A DNA stretch of 64,000 nt from Bog-756 sp050014755 (GTDB taxonomy: Bacteria > Actinomycetota > Acidimicrobiia > Acidimicrobiales > RAAP-2), in NCBI GenBank assembly GCA_050014755.1, contig JBEKCS010000005.1, positions 18,029 to 82,028 of the forward strand. The letters run 5' to 3'. The translations under genes and the position numbers were made by a program. Positions 39,395-47,568 of the stretch are shown here, one piece after another. Positions within the stretch are counted from its first letter, which is position 1, and each line of letters begins with the position of its first letter. The notes under the pieces were generated by a model that searched no databases, had not been told where the DNA came from, and saw nothing but the letters and a program-made list of their open reading frames with translations.

Positions 39395-39871
39395 TCAGAT
39401 CGGTGGATCCCCGGATCCGTCGGCCACACGGGCCTTGTTGAGCAGACGGATCAACTCGAGCAGCTCGTCCCTGTCGAGTGCCCGCCATTGGCGCCGGTGC
39501 AGGGCCTTGATCTCGCCGGTCAGTCGCTCGAAGAGACGGAGCCCCTGCTCGGTCGGCGAGACGAGGACGACCCGCCGGTCGTCCGGTGACGGCTCGCGGA
39601 CCACGAGGCCGGCCGCCAGCAACCGGTCGACCAGACGGGTGGCATCGGCTGACCGGGTGAGTAGACCGTCGGCCAGAGCGCCCATCGGCAGGCCGCCCGG
39701 CGCATCAGCCAGGCACAGCACCCACAGCACCGTGTACTGGGGGTGCGAGATCCCCTCGGCCCGGCACAGCTGTTCGATCTGTTCATCGAACTGGTTGCTG
39801 GCAAGGAACAGCGAGATGAACGCCTCGCGGCCCAACCGGTCCTGCAGATTCTCTCGCTCCATGGAGGCCAT
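39395..39871 (-). CDS. MarR family transcriptional regulator
   Basis: This is a 158-residue winged-helix regulator. 'ISHPQYTVLWVLCLADAPGGLPMGALADGLLTRSADATRLVDRLLAAGLVVREPSPDDRRVVLVSPTEQG' is the MarR HTH with wing and DxRR motif. ATG 39871 is chosen for the GGAGGG just upstream; ATG 39862 is an alternative. It lies 41 bp downstream of the TfdB-like hydroxylase gene in the same direction, so it is probably the last gene of that operon and an autoregulator binding the repeats at 41727-41750. MarR proteins usually respond to phenolic ligands. Confidence 0.9.
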   Translation of the reverse strand: MASMERENLQDRLGREAFISLFLASNQFDEQIEQLCRAEGISHPQYTVLWVLCLADAPGGLPMGALADGLLTRSADATRLVDRLLAAGLVVREPSPDDRRVVLVSPTEQGLRLFERLTGEIKALHRRQWRALDRDELLELIRLLNKARVADGSGDPPI

Positions 39872-39912
39872 CATCCCTCCGACGGCGCGACCCGGGCTCG
39901 ACCGGGAGTCGG

Positions 39913-41691
39913 TCAACCAGGAACCTCACGGCAGAGCACCTGCTCGAGGGCCCGACCGAGCTCGCCTCGAGGATCGGCGGTCTGCCCGGTGTGACGCCAT
40001 GCCACGAACCGGTCCGGGCGGACCAGGATCGCGCCTTGCGGGCCGATCCCACGCACCGTGAGCCATCGGCACTGGGGATCGAGGTAGTCGCCATCCAGAT
40101 GACCGATGCGCACGGCATCGAGCGGCAGTCCGATCTCGGTGGCGAGGGCCGACGCCGCCTCGATCCAGGGTCCACCCTCCTCTCCGGCGATCAACAGGAA
40201 CCGTCCGGGACGGACCAGGTCGAGGGTGGAACAACGTGCGCCGTCGATGGCCTCCAGCCATGCATGGGGGAGAGGGCTCCCGGGCCGGGTGGAGGGCCGG
40301 TAGACGCGGACGGGGTCGAGCGACGGATCGGCCGGGGTGCCGTCGGGCACCACGGCGGCCGAGTCGTAGGTGTAGCCGTACTCGACGTTGAGCTTGCGGA
40401 ACTCCATCGACTGGCTGGCGATCGTCCGGTGGACCCGCTGCCGGAACGCCTCGTCCTCCGGCTTCCCGCTCCACAGTCGACCCACGCTCGCCCAGCCCTC
40501 GTCGGGGGTGAGGTCGGGATCGGTCAATTCGAGTGACTCGCCGATGAGCATGTGGTTGAGGGCACTGTCGACCGAATTGTCGACGTTCCACTGAACCGAC
40601 GAGCGGCGCTCGGGATCGTAGGTGTCGAGCAGCCCGTCGGAGGCCACACCGTCGAGCACCGCGGCGATCTTCCAGCACAGGTTGTGGACGTCCTGAGTGG
40701 CGCTGGTGAGCCCGAGGCCGCCGGTCGGCGGATGCTTGTGGGCCGCATCGCCGAGCATGAACGTCCGACCCACCCGCAGCTTCGACGCGACCACGCCCAC
40801 GAGCTCCCACCTGGTGATGAGGTGGATGGTGACCGGATGGTCGCCGATCCCCAGAGCCCGGCGCATGTCCGCTTCGACCGTCGCGTCGTCGAGTGCCCGG
40901 GGATCCCCGAACTCGTAGGTGAGGTGCAAGACCCACTCCTCGGAGTCGGGGCCCCACCTGGTCGGGCCCATGGGCACCAGCGTGGCGAGTCTGGCCATGT
41001 GGGGAAGCCAGATCCACCGGATGAGCACGTCGGGATCCAGTGCCCACGGCGAGAGGTCGGAGGTCAGGTGGATCGAGGCCACGCTCCCCACATCGCGGAT
41101 GCCCACCATCTCCACGCCGAGCTGCGGACCCACCTTCCGGCCCGCGTCACAGGCCAGGAGATAGGACGAGCGGACGGTGAACTCGGTACCGCTCTCGCGA
41201 TCGAGGACGGTCGACGTGACGCCATCGTCGTCCTGGTCGAACGACACCAACTCGTGGCCGAACCTCACCATCCCCGGGGCCAGTTGCTCGGCATGTCGGC
41301 GCATGATCGGCTCGAGGCGGATCTGGGGGAGGTTCGTCGTTGCCCGGGGACTCGCCGCCTCCCAGTCCAGATCGGAGCCCCCACCTCCCCAGGCCTCGAG
41401 CTTCTCGATCAACGCCCCGGCGTCGGGCCATCCGGCGAAGCCCGCGTAGAACCCGGTATGGGACATGTTCACCCGCGGGGTCCCCTGGGCGTAGATCTCG
41501 TCGGCCACTCCGGCGTCGGCGAAGATCTCCATGGTCCGCTGGTTGAGGACGTGGGCCTTCGGGAGCACGGACGTCGTCGGTAGGGCGCTGACGAGGAGCG
41601 ACTCCACTCCCAGCTTCGACAGCAGCATCGACGCCGTCAGACCGGCCCCACCACCGCCGACGATCAGGACGGGTACCTCGAGATCAGCCAT
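39913..41691 (-). CDS. TfdB-like FAD-dependent phenol/aromatic monooxygenase
   Basis: This is a 592-residue class A flavin hydroxylase. The Rossmann motif is LIVGGGGAGLTASMLLSKLG, DG-like region LLACDAGRK, and GDAAHKHPPTGGLGL is the second FAD motif; a C-terminal thioredoxin-like domain ends 'PDRFVAWR'. This matches phenol 2-monooxygenase and 2,4-dichlorophenol hydroxylase types. ATG 41691 follows GGGGGAGTTGCTG; an in-frame TTG lies two codons upstream. It has its own strong promoter at 41721-41749 and probably forms an operon with the MarR gene. Confidence 0.9.
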   Translation of the reverse strand: MADLEVPVLIVGGGGAGLTASMLLSKLGVESLLVSALPTTSVLPKAHVLNQRTMEIFADAGVADEIYAQGTPRVNMSHTGFYAGFAGWPDAGALIEKLEAWGGGGSDLDWEAASPRATTNLPQIRLEPIMRRHAEQLAPGMVRFGHELVSFDQDDDGVTSTVLDRESGTEFTVRSSYLLACDAGRKVGPQLGVEMVGIRDVGSVASIHLTSDLSPWALDPDVLIRWIWLPHMARLATLVPMGPTRWGPDSEEWVLHLTYEFGDPRALDDATVEADMRRALGIGDHPVTIHLITRWELVGVVASKLRVGRTFMLGDAAHKHPPTGGLGLTSATQDVHNLCWKIAAVLDGVASDGLLDTYDPERRSSVQWNVDNSVDSALNHMLIGESLELTDPDLTPDEGWASVGRLWSGKPEDEAFRQRVHRTIASQSMEFRKLNVEYGYTYDSAAVVPDGTPADPSLDPVRVYRPSTRPGSPLPHAWLEAIDGARCSTLDLVRPGRFLLIAGEEGGPWIEAASALATEIGLPLDAVRIGHLDGDYLDPQCRWLTVRGIGPQGAILVRPDRFVAWRHTGQTADPRGELGRALEQVLCREVPG

Positions 41692-41720
41692 CAGCAACTC
41701 CCCCTTTACCTTCGTGCACC

Positions 41721-41750
41721 ACTATACGTTGCACTGTTATCCGTTGCAAC
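41721..41750 (-). promoter_or_regulatory. Strong promoter of the TfdB-like operon with CGTTGCA direct repeats
   Basis: On the minus strand TTGCAA (41744-41749), exactly 17 bases and TATAGT (41721-41726) form a near-consensus promoter. Plus-strand CGTTGCA occurs at 41727-41733 and 41742-41748 (15-bp period), and GTTGCAAC (41743-41750) is a palindrome over the -35. These repeats are candidate MarR-binding sites. Confidence 0.7.
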
Positions 41751-41840
41751 ATAGACTCTGCCGCTGACCACCCACGCCCTCACCGCTCTACCGGCGGCCC
41801 AGGCACGACCCCGTGGGACCGGGCCGGGGCGGCTGCGCCG

Positions 41841-42815
41841 TCAGATCTCGGCCGGCCGGCTCCCGTTCGGATAGAACTGCCGGAACCATCGGCGATACTG
41901 GGCCACCGGGCCGTCGGTCCTGGTGACGATCGGGCGATCCCGGTAGATCTTGTTCTCCCAGATCGGCACGTCCTGGGTGAACTGCTCGTTGGTGATGCGG
42001 TCGTTGAGTTCGGAGATCGACTCCGTCGCGGCATCGTCCTCGAGGCGCTTCATCGAGAAGCACAGCGTGACCTCGGTCATCTCGTCGTCGATCGGGGTCT
42101 GGGTGATGTACGTGAGCATCTCGATCGGGTCCTGGCACACTTCGACGGCGACGATGCCGGGGCCGCAGGTCGTGGTGGTGGTGTTCACCTCGAAGCCCAC
42201 TTCCGACACGGCGGTCACGTTCAGTCGCTGGTCGACGATCATGGAGGTACCGGGGAACGTGACCTCGAACCGGTGTTCGGCCGGCGGCTTCATGTCGTGC
42301 ACCGTCGCGAAGTGTGCCCGATCGATGATGTTCTCGGTCAGGTCCTGGACGTGGACGCGCACCTGGTAGGTGGTGCACCGCCACGGCGTCCACTCGTCCT
42401 CGTCACCGCGGTAGGCGATCACGTCGAACGTCGGCGGGTGGTCCTCCGCGTGGTGCCACATGAAGATCCGGCCGTTGCGCTCGCATACCTCCCACGCGCG
42501 CGCCCCGGCGCGGGGTGGGCGATCGAGCCCCGGCACCTCGACCAGCACGCCCTCGCCGTCGAAGCGCCATCCGTGGAACGGGCAGGCGATGCCGTCGCCG
42601 CAGACCCGGCCGCCCACGCCCAGGTGGGCACCGAAGTGCGGGCAGTGGGCGTCGAAGACGCGGGCCGTCCCGTCGTCGCCGCGGAAGAGCACCAGATCAC
42701 GATCGAGGTAGTGCAGCGCCCGGACGTCTCCCTCCGCCAGTTCCTCGGACGCGGCGATACCGAACCACCCGTTGGGCGACGCCGGGAAGGGGTAGCGACC
42801 GGCCACAGGAGTCAT
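41841..42815 (-). CDS. Rieske non-heme iron oxygenase (KshA-like)
   Basis: This is a 324-residue ring-hydroxylating oxygenase alpha subunit. The Rieske [2Fe-2S] site is CPHFGAHLGVGG followed by CPFHGWRFD (CxH...CxxH). The mononuclear iron site is in 'NIIDRAHFATVHD', with an Asn-Asp-His-His arrangement like 3-ketosteroid 9-alpha-hydroxylase (KshA). ATG 42815 overlaps the upstream dehydrogenase stop (ATGA), so the longer frame to 43406 is not real. It hydroxylates an aromatic or steroid-like ring with an unseen reductase partner. No KshB-type reductase lies in the window. Confidence 0.9.
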   Translation of the reverse strand: MTPVAGRYPFPASPNGWFGIAASEELAEGDVRALHYLDRDLVLFRGDDGTARVFDAHCPHFGAHLGVGGRVCGDGIACPFHGWRFDGEGVLVEVPGLDRPPRAGARAWEVCERNGRIFMWHHAEDHPPTFDVIAYRGDEDEWTPWRCTTYQVRVHVQDLTENIIDRAHFATVHDMKPPAEHRFEVTFPGTSMIVDQRLNVTAVSEVGFEVNTTTTTCGPGIVAVEVCQDPIEMLTYITQTPIDDEMTEVTLCFSMKRLEDDAATESISELNDRITNEQFTQDVPIWENKIYRDRPIVTRTDGPVAQYRRWFRQFYPNGSRPAEI

Positions 42816-43921
42816 CCGACCGGTCCGGCGCCAACCCCACGGAACCGGCCGGCGAAGGCCCGTAGAGGCAGGTCCGCACTGGTCAACATGCCCGGTGGCG
42901 CCTCGCAGACGGCCCGCATGGCGTTGAGGGCCGGCATCCCCGTGATGGTCATGCCCAGCGAGGCGAAGTAGTCGGCGTCCATCAGGCTGTGGGGCTTCCC
43001 GGAAGTCGGCAGGATCATGTGCTTGTTGACGATCACCGGGTCGCCCTCGATGGTGGTGATGTAGCACCCCCTCACGTTCCAACGGGGCTCCGTCATCGGC
43101 GTCATCTGCCACTCCAGGTGGACCTCGATCTTGGGCTCGCCACCGGAGATCCCCTTGAATTTGGCCAGGCTCCCGCCGACCGAGCCCTTGGCCAACTGCC
43201 ACCAGCCGAGGTCGACGTCCTCGGTGCAGGCTCCGAGCTCGCACCCGAAGACGATGTCGTCGATGGGGAGGTCGAGGCAGTCCGCCATCAGGTAGATCGA
43301 GTCGGCGAACACCGTGCAGCCCTTCTCGAGCAGCGCCGGGATCTCGGGGTCGTCGACGGGGCGGCCGTAGCCGACGTTCTTCCAGGTGTCGACGGAGTGG
43401 TGGCACGACACATCCACGGTCTCCAGCACGGTGAGGTGTTCCACGTAGCCCATGCCGGCCGTGGACACGACGCTCAGGATCTGCGCGAGTCCGGGGTTCA
43501 TGCCCGTGCCGTAGAAGGACGCTCCCCCGCGTCTACACGCCTCCTCCACCAGCTCGGTCGGCAGCTTGCCGGACGGATGGGGGTGATTGCGGTCGCGGTG
43601 GTGTCCGGTGATCCAGTCGGACGTGGTGACGACGTTGACGCCCCGGTCGAGCAGCGCGCAGAACAGGTCCACGTCGGGCCAGACACCGTTGAAGTTGACG
43701 ACGTCGGGTCGAGCCCGGAACACATCCTCGAGATCGCCGGTGGCGACGACGCCGAGCGGTGGCAGCCCGACGATCTCCCCGGCGTCCCGGCCGATCTTTT
43801 CGGGTGAATAGCAGTACAGGCCGACCAGTTCGAGATCGGGATGGTCGACGATGCGCCCGATCATCTCGGAGCCGACGTTCCCGGTGGCGAACTGGGCGAC
43901 CCGCAGACGCGCCTTCGACAA
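42812..43921 (-). CDS. Dihydrodipicolinate-reductase-like NAD(P)-dependent oxidoreductase
   Basis: This is a 369-residue protein in the DHDPR-like family that also contains 2,4-diaminopentanoate dehydrogenase. The N-terminal Rossmann region is 'LRVAQFATGNVGSEMIGRIVDHPDLELVGLYCYSPEKIGRDAGE', followed by a C-terminal mixed domain. TTG 43921 is preferred because GAGGGGG lies six bases upstream; GTG 43951 is the longer alternative. It is coupled to the Rieske oxygenase by an ATGA overlap. This pairing is frequent in actinobacterial catabolic clusters, but the substrate is unknown. Confidence 0.85.
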   Translation of the reverse strand: MSKARLRVAQFATGNVGSEMIGRIVDHPDLELVGLYCYSPEKIGRDAGEIVGLPPLGVVATGDLEDVFRARPDVVNFNGVWPDVDLFCALLDRGVNVVTTSDWITGHHRDRNHPHPSGKLPTELVEEACRRGGASFYGTGMNPGLAQILSVVSTAGMGYVEHLTVLETVDVSCHHSVDTWKNVGYGRPVDDPEIPALLEKGCTVFADSIYLMADCLDLPIDDIVFGCELGACTEDVDLGWWQLAKGSVGGSLAKFKGISGGEPKIEVHLEWQMTPMTEPRWNVRGCYITTIEGDPVIVNKHMILPTSGKPHSLMDADYFASLGMTITGMPALNAMRAVCEAPPGMLTSADLPLRAFAGRFRGVGAGPVG

Positions 43922-43968
43922 GTTGATCCCCCTCGACGTCCGGGTGGGCACGGTCCCTCCGCAGTGGC

Positions 43969-44011
43969 ATCTTACGAGTGAGTTGGACAGGTGTCCAGAG
44001 GTATGTCTGGA
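43969..44011 (-). promoter_or_regulatory. Promoter of the KshA-like operon overlapped by two dyads
   Basis: On the minus strand TGGACA (43992-43997), a 17-base spacer and TAAGAT (43969-43974) make a good promoter. The -35 is covered by GGACA-GG-TGTCC (43985-43996), and just upstream TCCAGA-GGTATG-TCTGGA (43994-44011) is a 6-6-6 dyad. No regulator gene lies next to it. Confidence 0.7.
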
Positions 44012-44145
44012 CTACTGACCAGTTCACCAAGTGTGCGTGCCGTCCGCGGCGATCTGTGGCTAGAGCCGCTCGCACTCGTGCCCCGTCACCGAGCCCCGTC
44101 ACCGATCACCGATCACCGATCCACGGCCGCCGTGACGGACGCTGG

Positions 44146-45105
44146 TCAGCCGGTCGCCACTCCGGCCGCCGCCTCGAGGTAGGGCCAGGCCAGGTCGGGG
44201 GGAAGCCCTCCGACCAGAGGCTGGAGCCCGAGGGGGACCCCCCTCGACACGTAGCCACGGGCCTGTTCGGGCGTGACGATCCGGTAGGCCCCCTGCTCAC
44301 GCTCGAGCTCAGCGACGGTGGATGCGAACGAGACCGACGCCGTGCCGCTCCGATGGGCGTTCCAGCGGGCGTAGCCGGCCGCGTCGACCAGCAGATACTC
44401 GCCGATCTCTGCCCACGCCCTCTCCGGGTCGTCGGCGACGAACACGGTCAGCGGGACGTCGGCCGCCGCGAACAGGCAGCCGACCGGCTCCACGCCGGCA
44501 CGGGCCGCCTCCTCGTCGTAGGCGACCCGGAGCCCCGAGTCGTGCGATTCGGCGACGAAGAACATGCCGAGTCGACCGGCCCGCCGGGCGGCCGCCTCGG
44601 TGCCGCCTCCGTAGGCCAGCATCGGACCCCCGGGGGTGAAGGGAAGCGGGGTCACCGTCACCGGGCGACCGTCGACGTCGACGCGGTCCCCGCTCCACAG
44701 CCGTCGCAGCAGGCTGATGCGCTCCTCGACCGTCTGAGCCCGGGTGCGACGGTCGACGCCGAACATCGCGAATTCCTCGTCGCGGTACCCGATCCCGATC
44801 ACGTAGGACACCCTGCCCCGGCTCAGGAGGTCGACGACGGCGAGGTCCTCGGCCAGCTTCACCGGTTCGTACAGGGCGAGCAGGAGGGCCGCGACCGTCA
44901 CGGGCAGGGTGGTCGTGCGGGCGGCGATCGCCGCCGCCAGCGGGACGGGCGAGGGCAGGTAGCCGTCGTCGACCCCGTGGTGCTGGCTCACGATGGCGGT
45001 GACACACCCCCGGGTCTCGGCCCAGGCGCACATGTCCAACGCCGACCGGTACAGGTCGGCCCGACCGGACGGGTCGGTGGTCTCGGAACGCATGGCGAAT
45101 CGCAT
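44146..45105 (-). CDS. LLM class flavin-dependent oxidoreductase
   Basis: This is a 319-residue luciferase-like monooxygenase TIM-barrel. The N-terminal strand MRFAMRSETTDPSG and 'SQHHGVDDGYLPSP', 'RGRVSYVIGIGYRDEEFAMFG' and 'LPFTPGGPMLAYGGGTEAAARRAGRLG' are typical of F420- or FMN-dependent members. ATG 45105 is preferred on domain grounds; ATG 45144 adds 13 residues. Neither has a clear ribosome site. The flanking Rieske/DHDPR genes suggest a shared catabolic role. Cofactor choice cannot be fixed from sequence. Confidence 0.85.
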   Translation of the reverse strand: MRFAMRSETTDPSGRADLYRSALDMCAWAETRGCVTAIVSQHHGVDDGYLPSPVPLAAAIAARTTTLPVTVAALLLALYEPVKLAEDLAVVDLLSRGRVSYVIGIGYRDEEFAMFGVDRRTRAQTVEERISLLRRLWSGDRVDVDGRPVTVTPLPFTPGGPMLAYGGGTEAAARRAGRLGMFFVAESHDSGLRVAYDEEAARAGVEPVGCLFAAADVPLTVFVADDPERAWAEIGEYLLVDAAGYARWNAHRSGTASVSFASTVAELEREQGAYRIVTPEQARGYVSRGVPLGLQPLVGGLPPDLAWPYLEAAAGVATG

Positions 45106-45322
45106 GGTGAAGATGGCGGCCGCCTTGTCGGGGGTCGTGTGCATCGGGCTCGAACTGTCGCGCAGCCTACCGGCACGTCATCCGATCTGGCGTGGTCGGT
45201 GTCCTCCCCGTTCGGACCGTCGTCGCGGACCCGACGGGCAGGACGAGGAGCGGGGCCCGGATCCACGGGTGGATCCGACGGGCGGCACGATAACCTTGAC
45301 CGGGCGCGAAGAGAGGCCTCCC

Positions 45323-45769
45323 GTGAGCAAGTCCACCAGGTGCGACAATCCGATGTGCTCGTGCGATCCGTGCACGTGTGACGACTGTGTGTGCGGCGGT
45401 GCGCGTCTCGGCGAGCTCGAGCGTCGCGTCATGGGCATCCTGTGGCAGGAGCCTGAGCGCGAGCTGACCGGACGCGACGTGGCCGACGTCCTCTCCGAAA
45501 ACGCCTACACCACGGTGGCCACCGTCCTCGACCGACTGGTCCGCAAGGGCCTCGTCCGGCGACGGATGGACGGCCGGAAGATCCGGTTCTCGGCCATCGG
45601 GTCCCAAGGTGCCCACGCGGCGGTCCTGATGCGACAGGCCATGGCGGTCGGCCATGACCCCGGTGCCGCTCTGATCAGCTTCGTCCGGACCCTGTCGCCC
45701 TCCGAAGCGGCGACCCTGCGCGGAGCCCTCGACACCGTCGTCCTGGAACCGGCGGACTCCGCCTCCTGA
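45323..45769 (+). CDS. BlaI/MecI/CopY-family repressor with Cys-rich N-terminal extension
   Basis: This is a 148-residue protein, start GTG 45323 after AGAGGCCTCCC. Residues 1-24 contain seven Cys at 7, 12, 14, 17, 19, 22 and 24, a CxC/CxxC ladder like a small metallothionein. From about 28 a BlaI-type winged helix follows ('LGELERRVMGILWQEPERELTGRDVADVL...YTTVATVLDRLVRKGLVRRRMDGRKIRFSAI') and then a dimerisation tail. BlaI needs a protease (BlaR1), which is absent here. The Cys cluster instead suggests metal (Cu, Zn or Cd) sensing, as CopY uses CxC motifs at its C-terminus. Its likely target is the dyad at 47519-47539. Confidence 0.88.
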   Translation: MSKSTRCDNPMCSCDPCTCDDCVCGGARLGELERRVMGILWQEPERELTGRDVADVLSENAYTTVATVLDRLVRKGLVRRRMDGRKIRFSAIGSQGAHAAVLMRQAMAVGHDPGAALISFVRTLSPSEAATLRGALDTVVLEPADSAS

Positions 45770-45794
45770 CGGGTCGAGCGGTACCTCGTGCCGC

Positions 45795-46472
45795 TCAGGT
45801 CATGAGAATCAGCATGAATCCCATGCCGATGACCATGACGACGTGGCTGAGGTCCTCCAGCCAGGGGAGGGCGATCGCGGACTCGAGCGTCCCGGCAGGG
45901 CTGGGCTGACCCCCATGGGGGCTCACCGGCGTTCCGGAACCGGACGCGCCGCTCGTGGCGTAGACGAGGAAGTGGCTCCCGTGGTGCGACGCGCCTTTGT
46001 TTGGCGACGCCAGCGTGAAGATCGCCGAACCGAAGAATGCCAGCGCCAGGAGGGCCGCCAGTCCGGAGTCGAGGTGCGGACCGCCCGACGACCCGGACAT
46101 CGACATCGACACCGACGAGGAGGACGATGCCATGGGGAACCAGTACATGAGGAGCATGGCGAAGCTCATCCCCGCATGGACGAGCGCATGGGGGACGTGC
46201 AGCCCGAACCGCTGCACCGACTGGATGCTCTCCACCGCGAACCAGACCATCAGGATGCCGAAGACGAGCTCCCAGATCCCATGGGCGCCGAAGGCCCACG
46301 TGGGGACGAACATGCCGGCCATGGCGACACCCATGAAGACATGGGACACGTCGACGTCCCGTCCGGCGGTCCGGCGCGAGGCCAGGGACAGCAGCAGCAG
46401 AACGAAGCCGTATCCGGCGGAGGCCAGCATGAGCACGCCGAACAGGTAGTAGAGCCAGGCCGGGGTACCCAT
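45795..46472 (-). CDS. DUF5134 family multi-pass membrane protein
   Basis: This is a 225-residue protein with about six to seven hydrophobic helices. It has many His/Met residues in or near helices (VSHVFMGVAMAGMF, FGAHGIWE, PHALVHAGMSFAMLLMYWFPM), a Ser/Met-rich segment SVSMSMSGSSGG and a C-terminal 'LEDLSHVVMVIGMGFMLILM'. The His/Met abundance recalls copper-transport membrane proteins but is not proof. It lies six bases downstream of another membrane-protein gene and is convergent with the BlaI-like gene, whose operator sits upstream of the pair. A metal or redox role under BlaI-like control is inferred. Confidence 0.75.
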   Translation of the reverse strand: MGTPAWLYYLFGVLMLASAGYGFVLLLLSLASRRTAGRDVDVSHVFMGVAMAGMFVPTWAFGAHGIWELVFGILMVWFAVESIQSVQRFGLHVPHALVHAGMSFAMLLMYWFPMASSSSSVSMSMSGSSGGPHLDSGLAALLALAFFGSAIFTLASPNKGASHHGSHFLVYATSGASGSGTPVSPHGGQPSPAGTLESAIALPWLEDLSHVVMVIGMGFMLILMT

Positions 46473-46478
46473 CGTCGA

Positions 46479-47489
46479 TCAGGCCTCCCCGGCAGCGACC
46501 GTCGGGAACGTCACACCGGCGGTCGGAGTCGATCGGATCCCCTCCTGGGGCCAGTAGGTCAGTGCCAGCAGGATGACCAGGAGCCCTGAGTTGGGATCGG
46601 TCGCCCCTCCGGCCAGGATGCCGCCGAAGTCCTGGACCGCCACCCAGATCACCGCGAACACCGTGATGGCGAGGACGAGCGTGACCTTGGTCGCGCGAGG
46701 GGGGAGGAAGACTCCGGCGGCCACCACCACGCACATGACGGCCAGGAGGACGGCTGCCGTCGTGCCGTGGTGGAGGAAGAACGACTCGGACGCCCTGTCG
46801 ATGCGGGCGAGCCATCCCGGCTGCCCACTGTTCAGCCCGGCCACCAGGTCGTGGAGGGCCATGGGCGACCGGCCCGAACCGACGAGCGCGAGCACCGCCA
46901 GCACGCCCCAGACCGCCACCCAGATCCACCTGGCCGCAGCCACGCCGACGGTCCGGGCCGCGACGAAGGGTCGGTCGGAGCCCTCGCCCGGCCACAGGAG
47001 GACGGCCAGGACCGCGTAGAACAGCACGCCGCCGGGTCCCCCGCCGAAGGGAGTGGCCCGGCCCTGGAATACCGCTCCTGCCCCCTCCCCGAACCACCAG
47101 ACGCCGACGGCCCAGACGATCGACAACGCCAGGGCGGGCTTGACCGTGCGCTTCGACGTGATCCCGAAGGCGATGACGAACTGGATGAGGGCGAAGGCCG
47201 TGTTGGTCAGGATCGGCTGGTGGTAGACGATCGAACCGTTCCACGTGATGGTGTGGGCCACCCATCCGGGGTTGCCGCTGGCCAGCCCGTTCAGCATCCC
47301 GCTGAACCCGTTCGAACCCTTGGTGAACATGAAGGGCTGGATCTGCAGCACGGCGTCGAGGAGCCACACGGTCGCCAGCAACAGCTGGAACGTGCGCTGG
47401 AGGTCCCTCGGTCGACGGGCCACCTCTCGGCGGGCGCCGTCGACCCGGTGGTCCGGGGACGGACCCACTGCCGCCTCAGCGATCGCCAT
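46479..47489 (-). CDS. Multi-pass membrane protein of unknown function (BlaI-regulated operon)
   Basis: This is a 336-residue protein with a charged 30-residue N-terminus and about eight membrane helices. Repeated 'P(G/W)WVAHTITW..' and 'GQPGWLARIDRASESFFLHHGTT' segments give it internal two-fold similarity, each half having NG(L/M)..G.PGW. I do not recognise a named family. It is the first gene of a two-gene operon with the DUF5134 protein, directly downstream of the 8-5-8 dyad at 47519-47539. No enzyme motifs or cofactor sites are evident. Confidence 0.7.
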   Translation of the reverse strand: MAIAEAAVGPSPDHRVDGARREVARRPRDLQRTFQLLLATVWLLDAVLQIQPFMFTKGSNGFSGMLNGLASGNPGWVAHTITWNGSIVYHQPILTNTAFALIQFVIAFGITSKRTVKPALALSIVWAVGVWWFGEGAGAVFQGRATPFGGGPGGVLFYAVLAVLLWPGEGSDRPFVAARTVGVAAARWIWVAVWGVLAVLALVGSGRSPMALHDLVAGLNSGQPGWLARIDRASESFFLHHGTTAAVLLAVMCVVVAAGVFLPPRATKVTLVLAITVFAVIWVAVQDFGGILAGGATDPNSGLLVILLALTYWPQEGIRSTPTAGVTFPTVAAGEA

Positions 47490-47518
47490 GTCGGCCCGAC
47501 CGGTCGTTCATGGGCGTT

Positions 47519-47539
47519 AGTACTACCACCAGTAGTACT
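47519..47539 (-). promoter_or_regulatory. BlaI/CopY-type operator at the membrane-protein operon promoter
   Basis: AGTACTAC-CACCA-GTAGTACT is a perfect 8-5-8 dyad. Its TACTAC/GTAGTA half-sites resemble those bound by BlaI/MecI repressors. On the minus strand a TTGTCC -35-like element lies just upstream and TAGTAC inside the dyad could be the -10, so bound repressor would block polymerase. Confidence 0.75.
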
Positions 47540-47568
47540 CGAGGGACAACCACCCCCGATGGCTCCTG

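Noticed and set aside
45505..47367. 620-codon minus-strand frame over the membrane-protein operon
   Set aside because: It is an off-frame reading of two good membrane-protein genes and has no domain.
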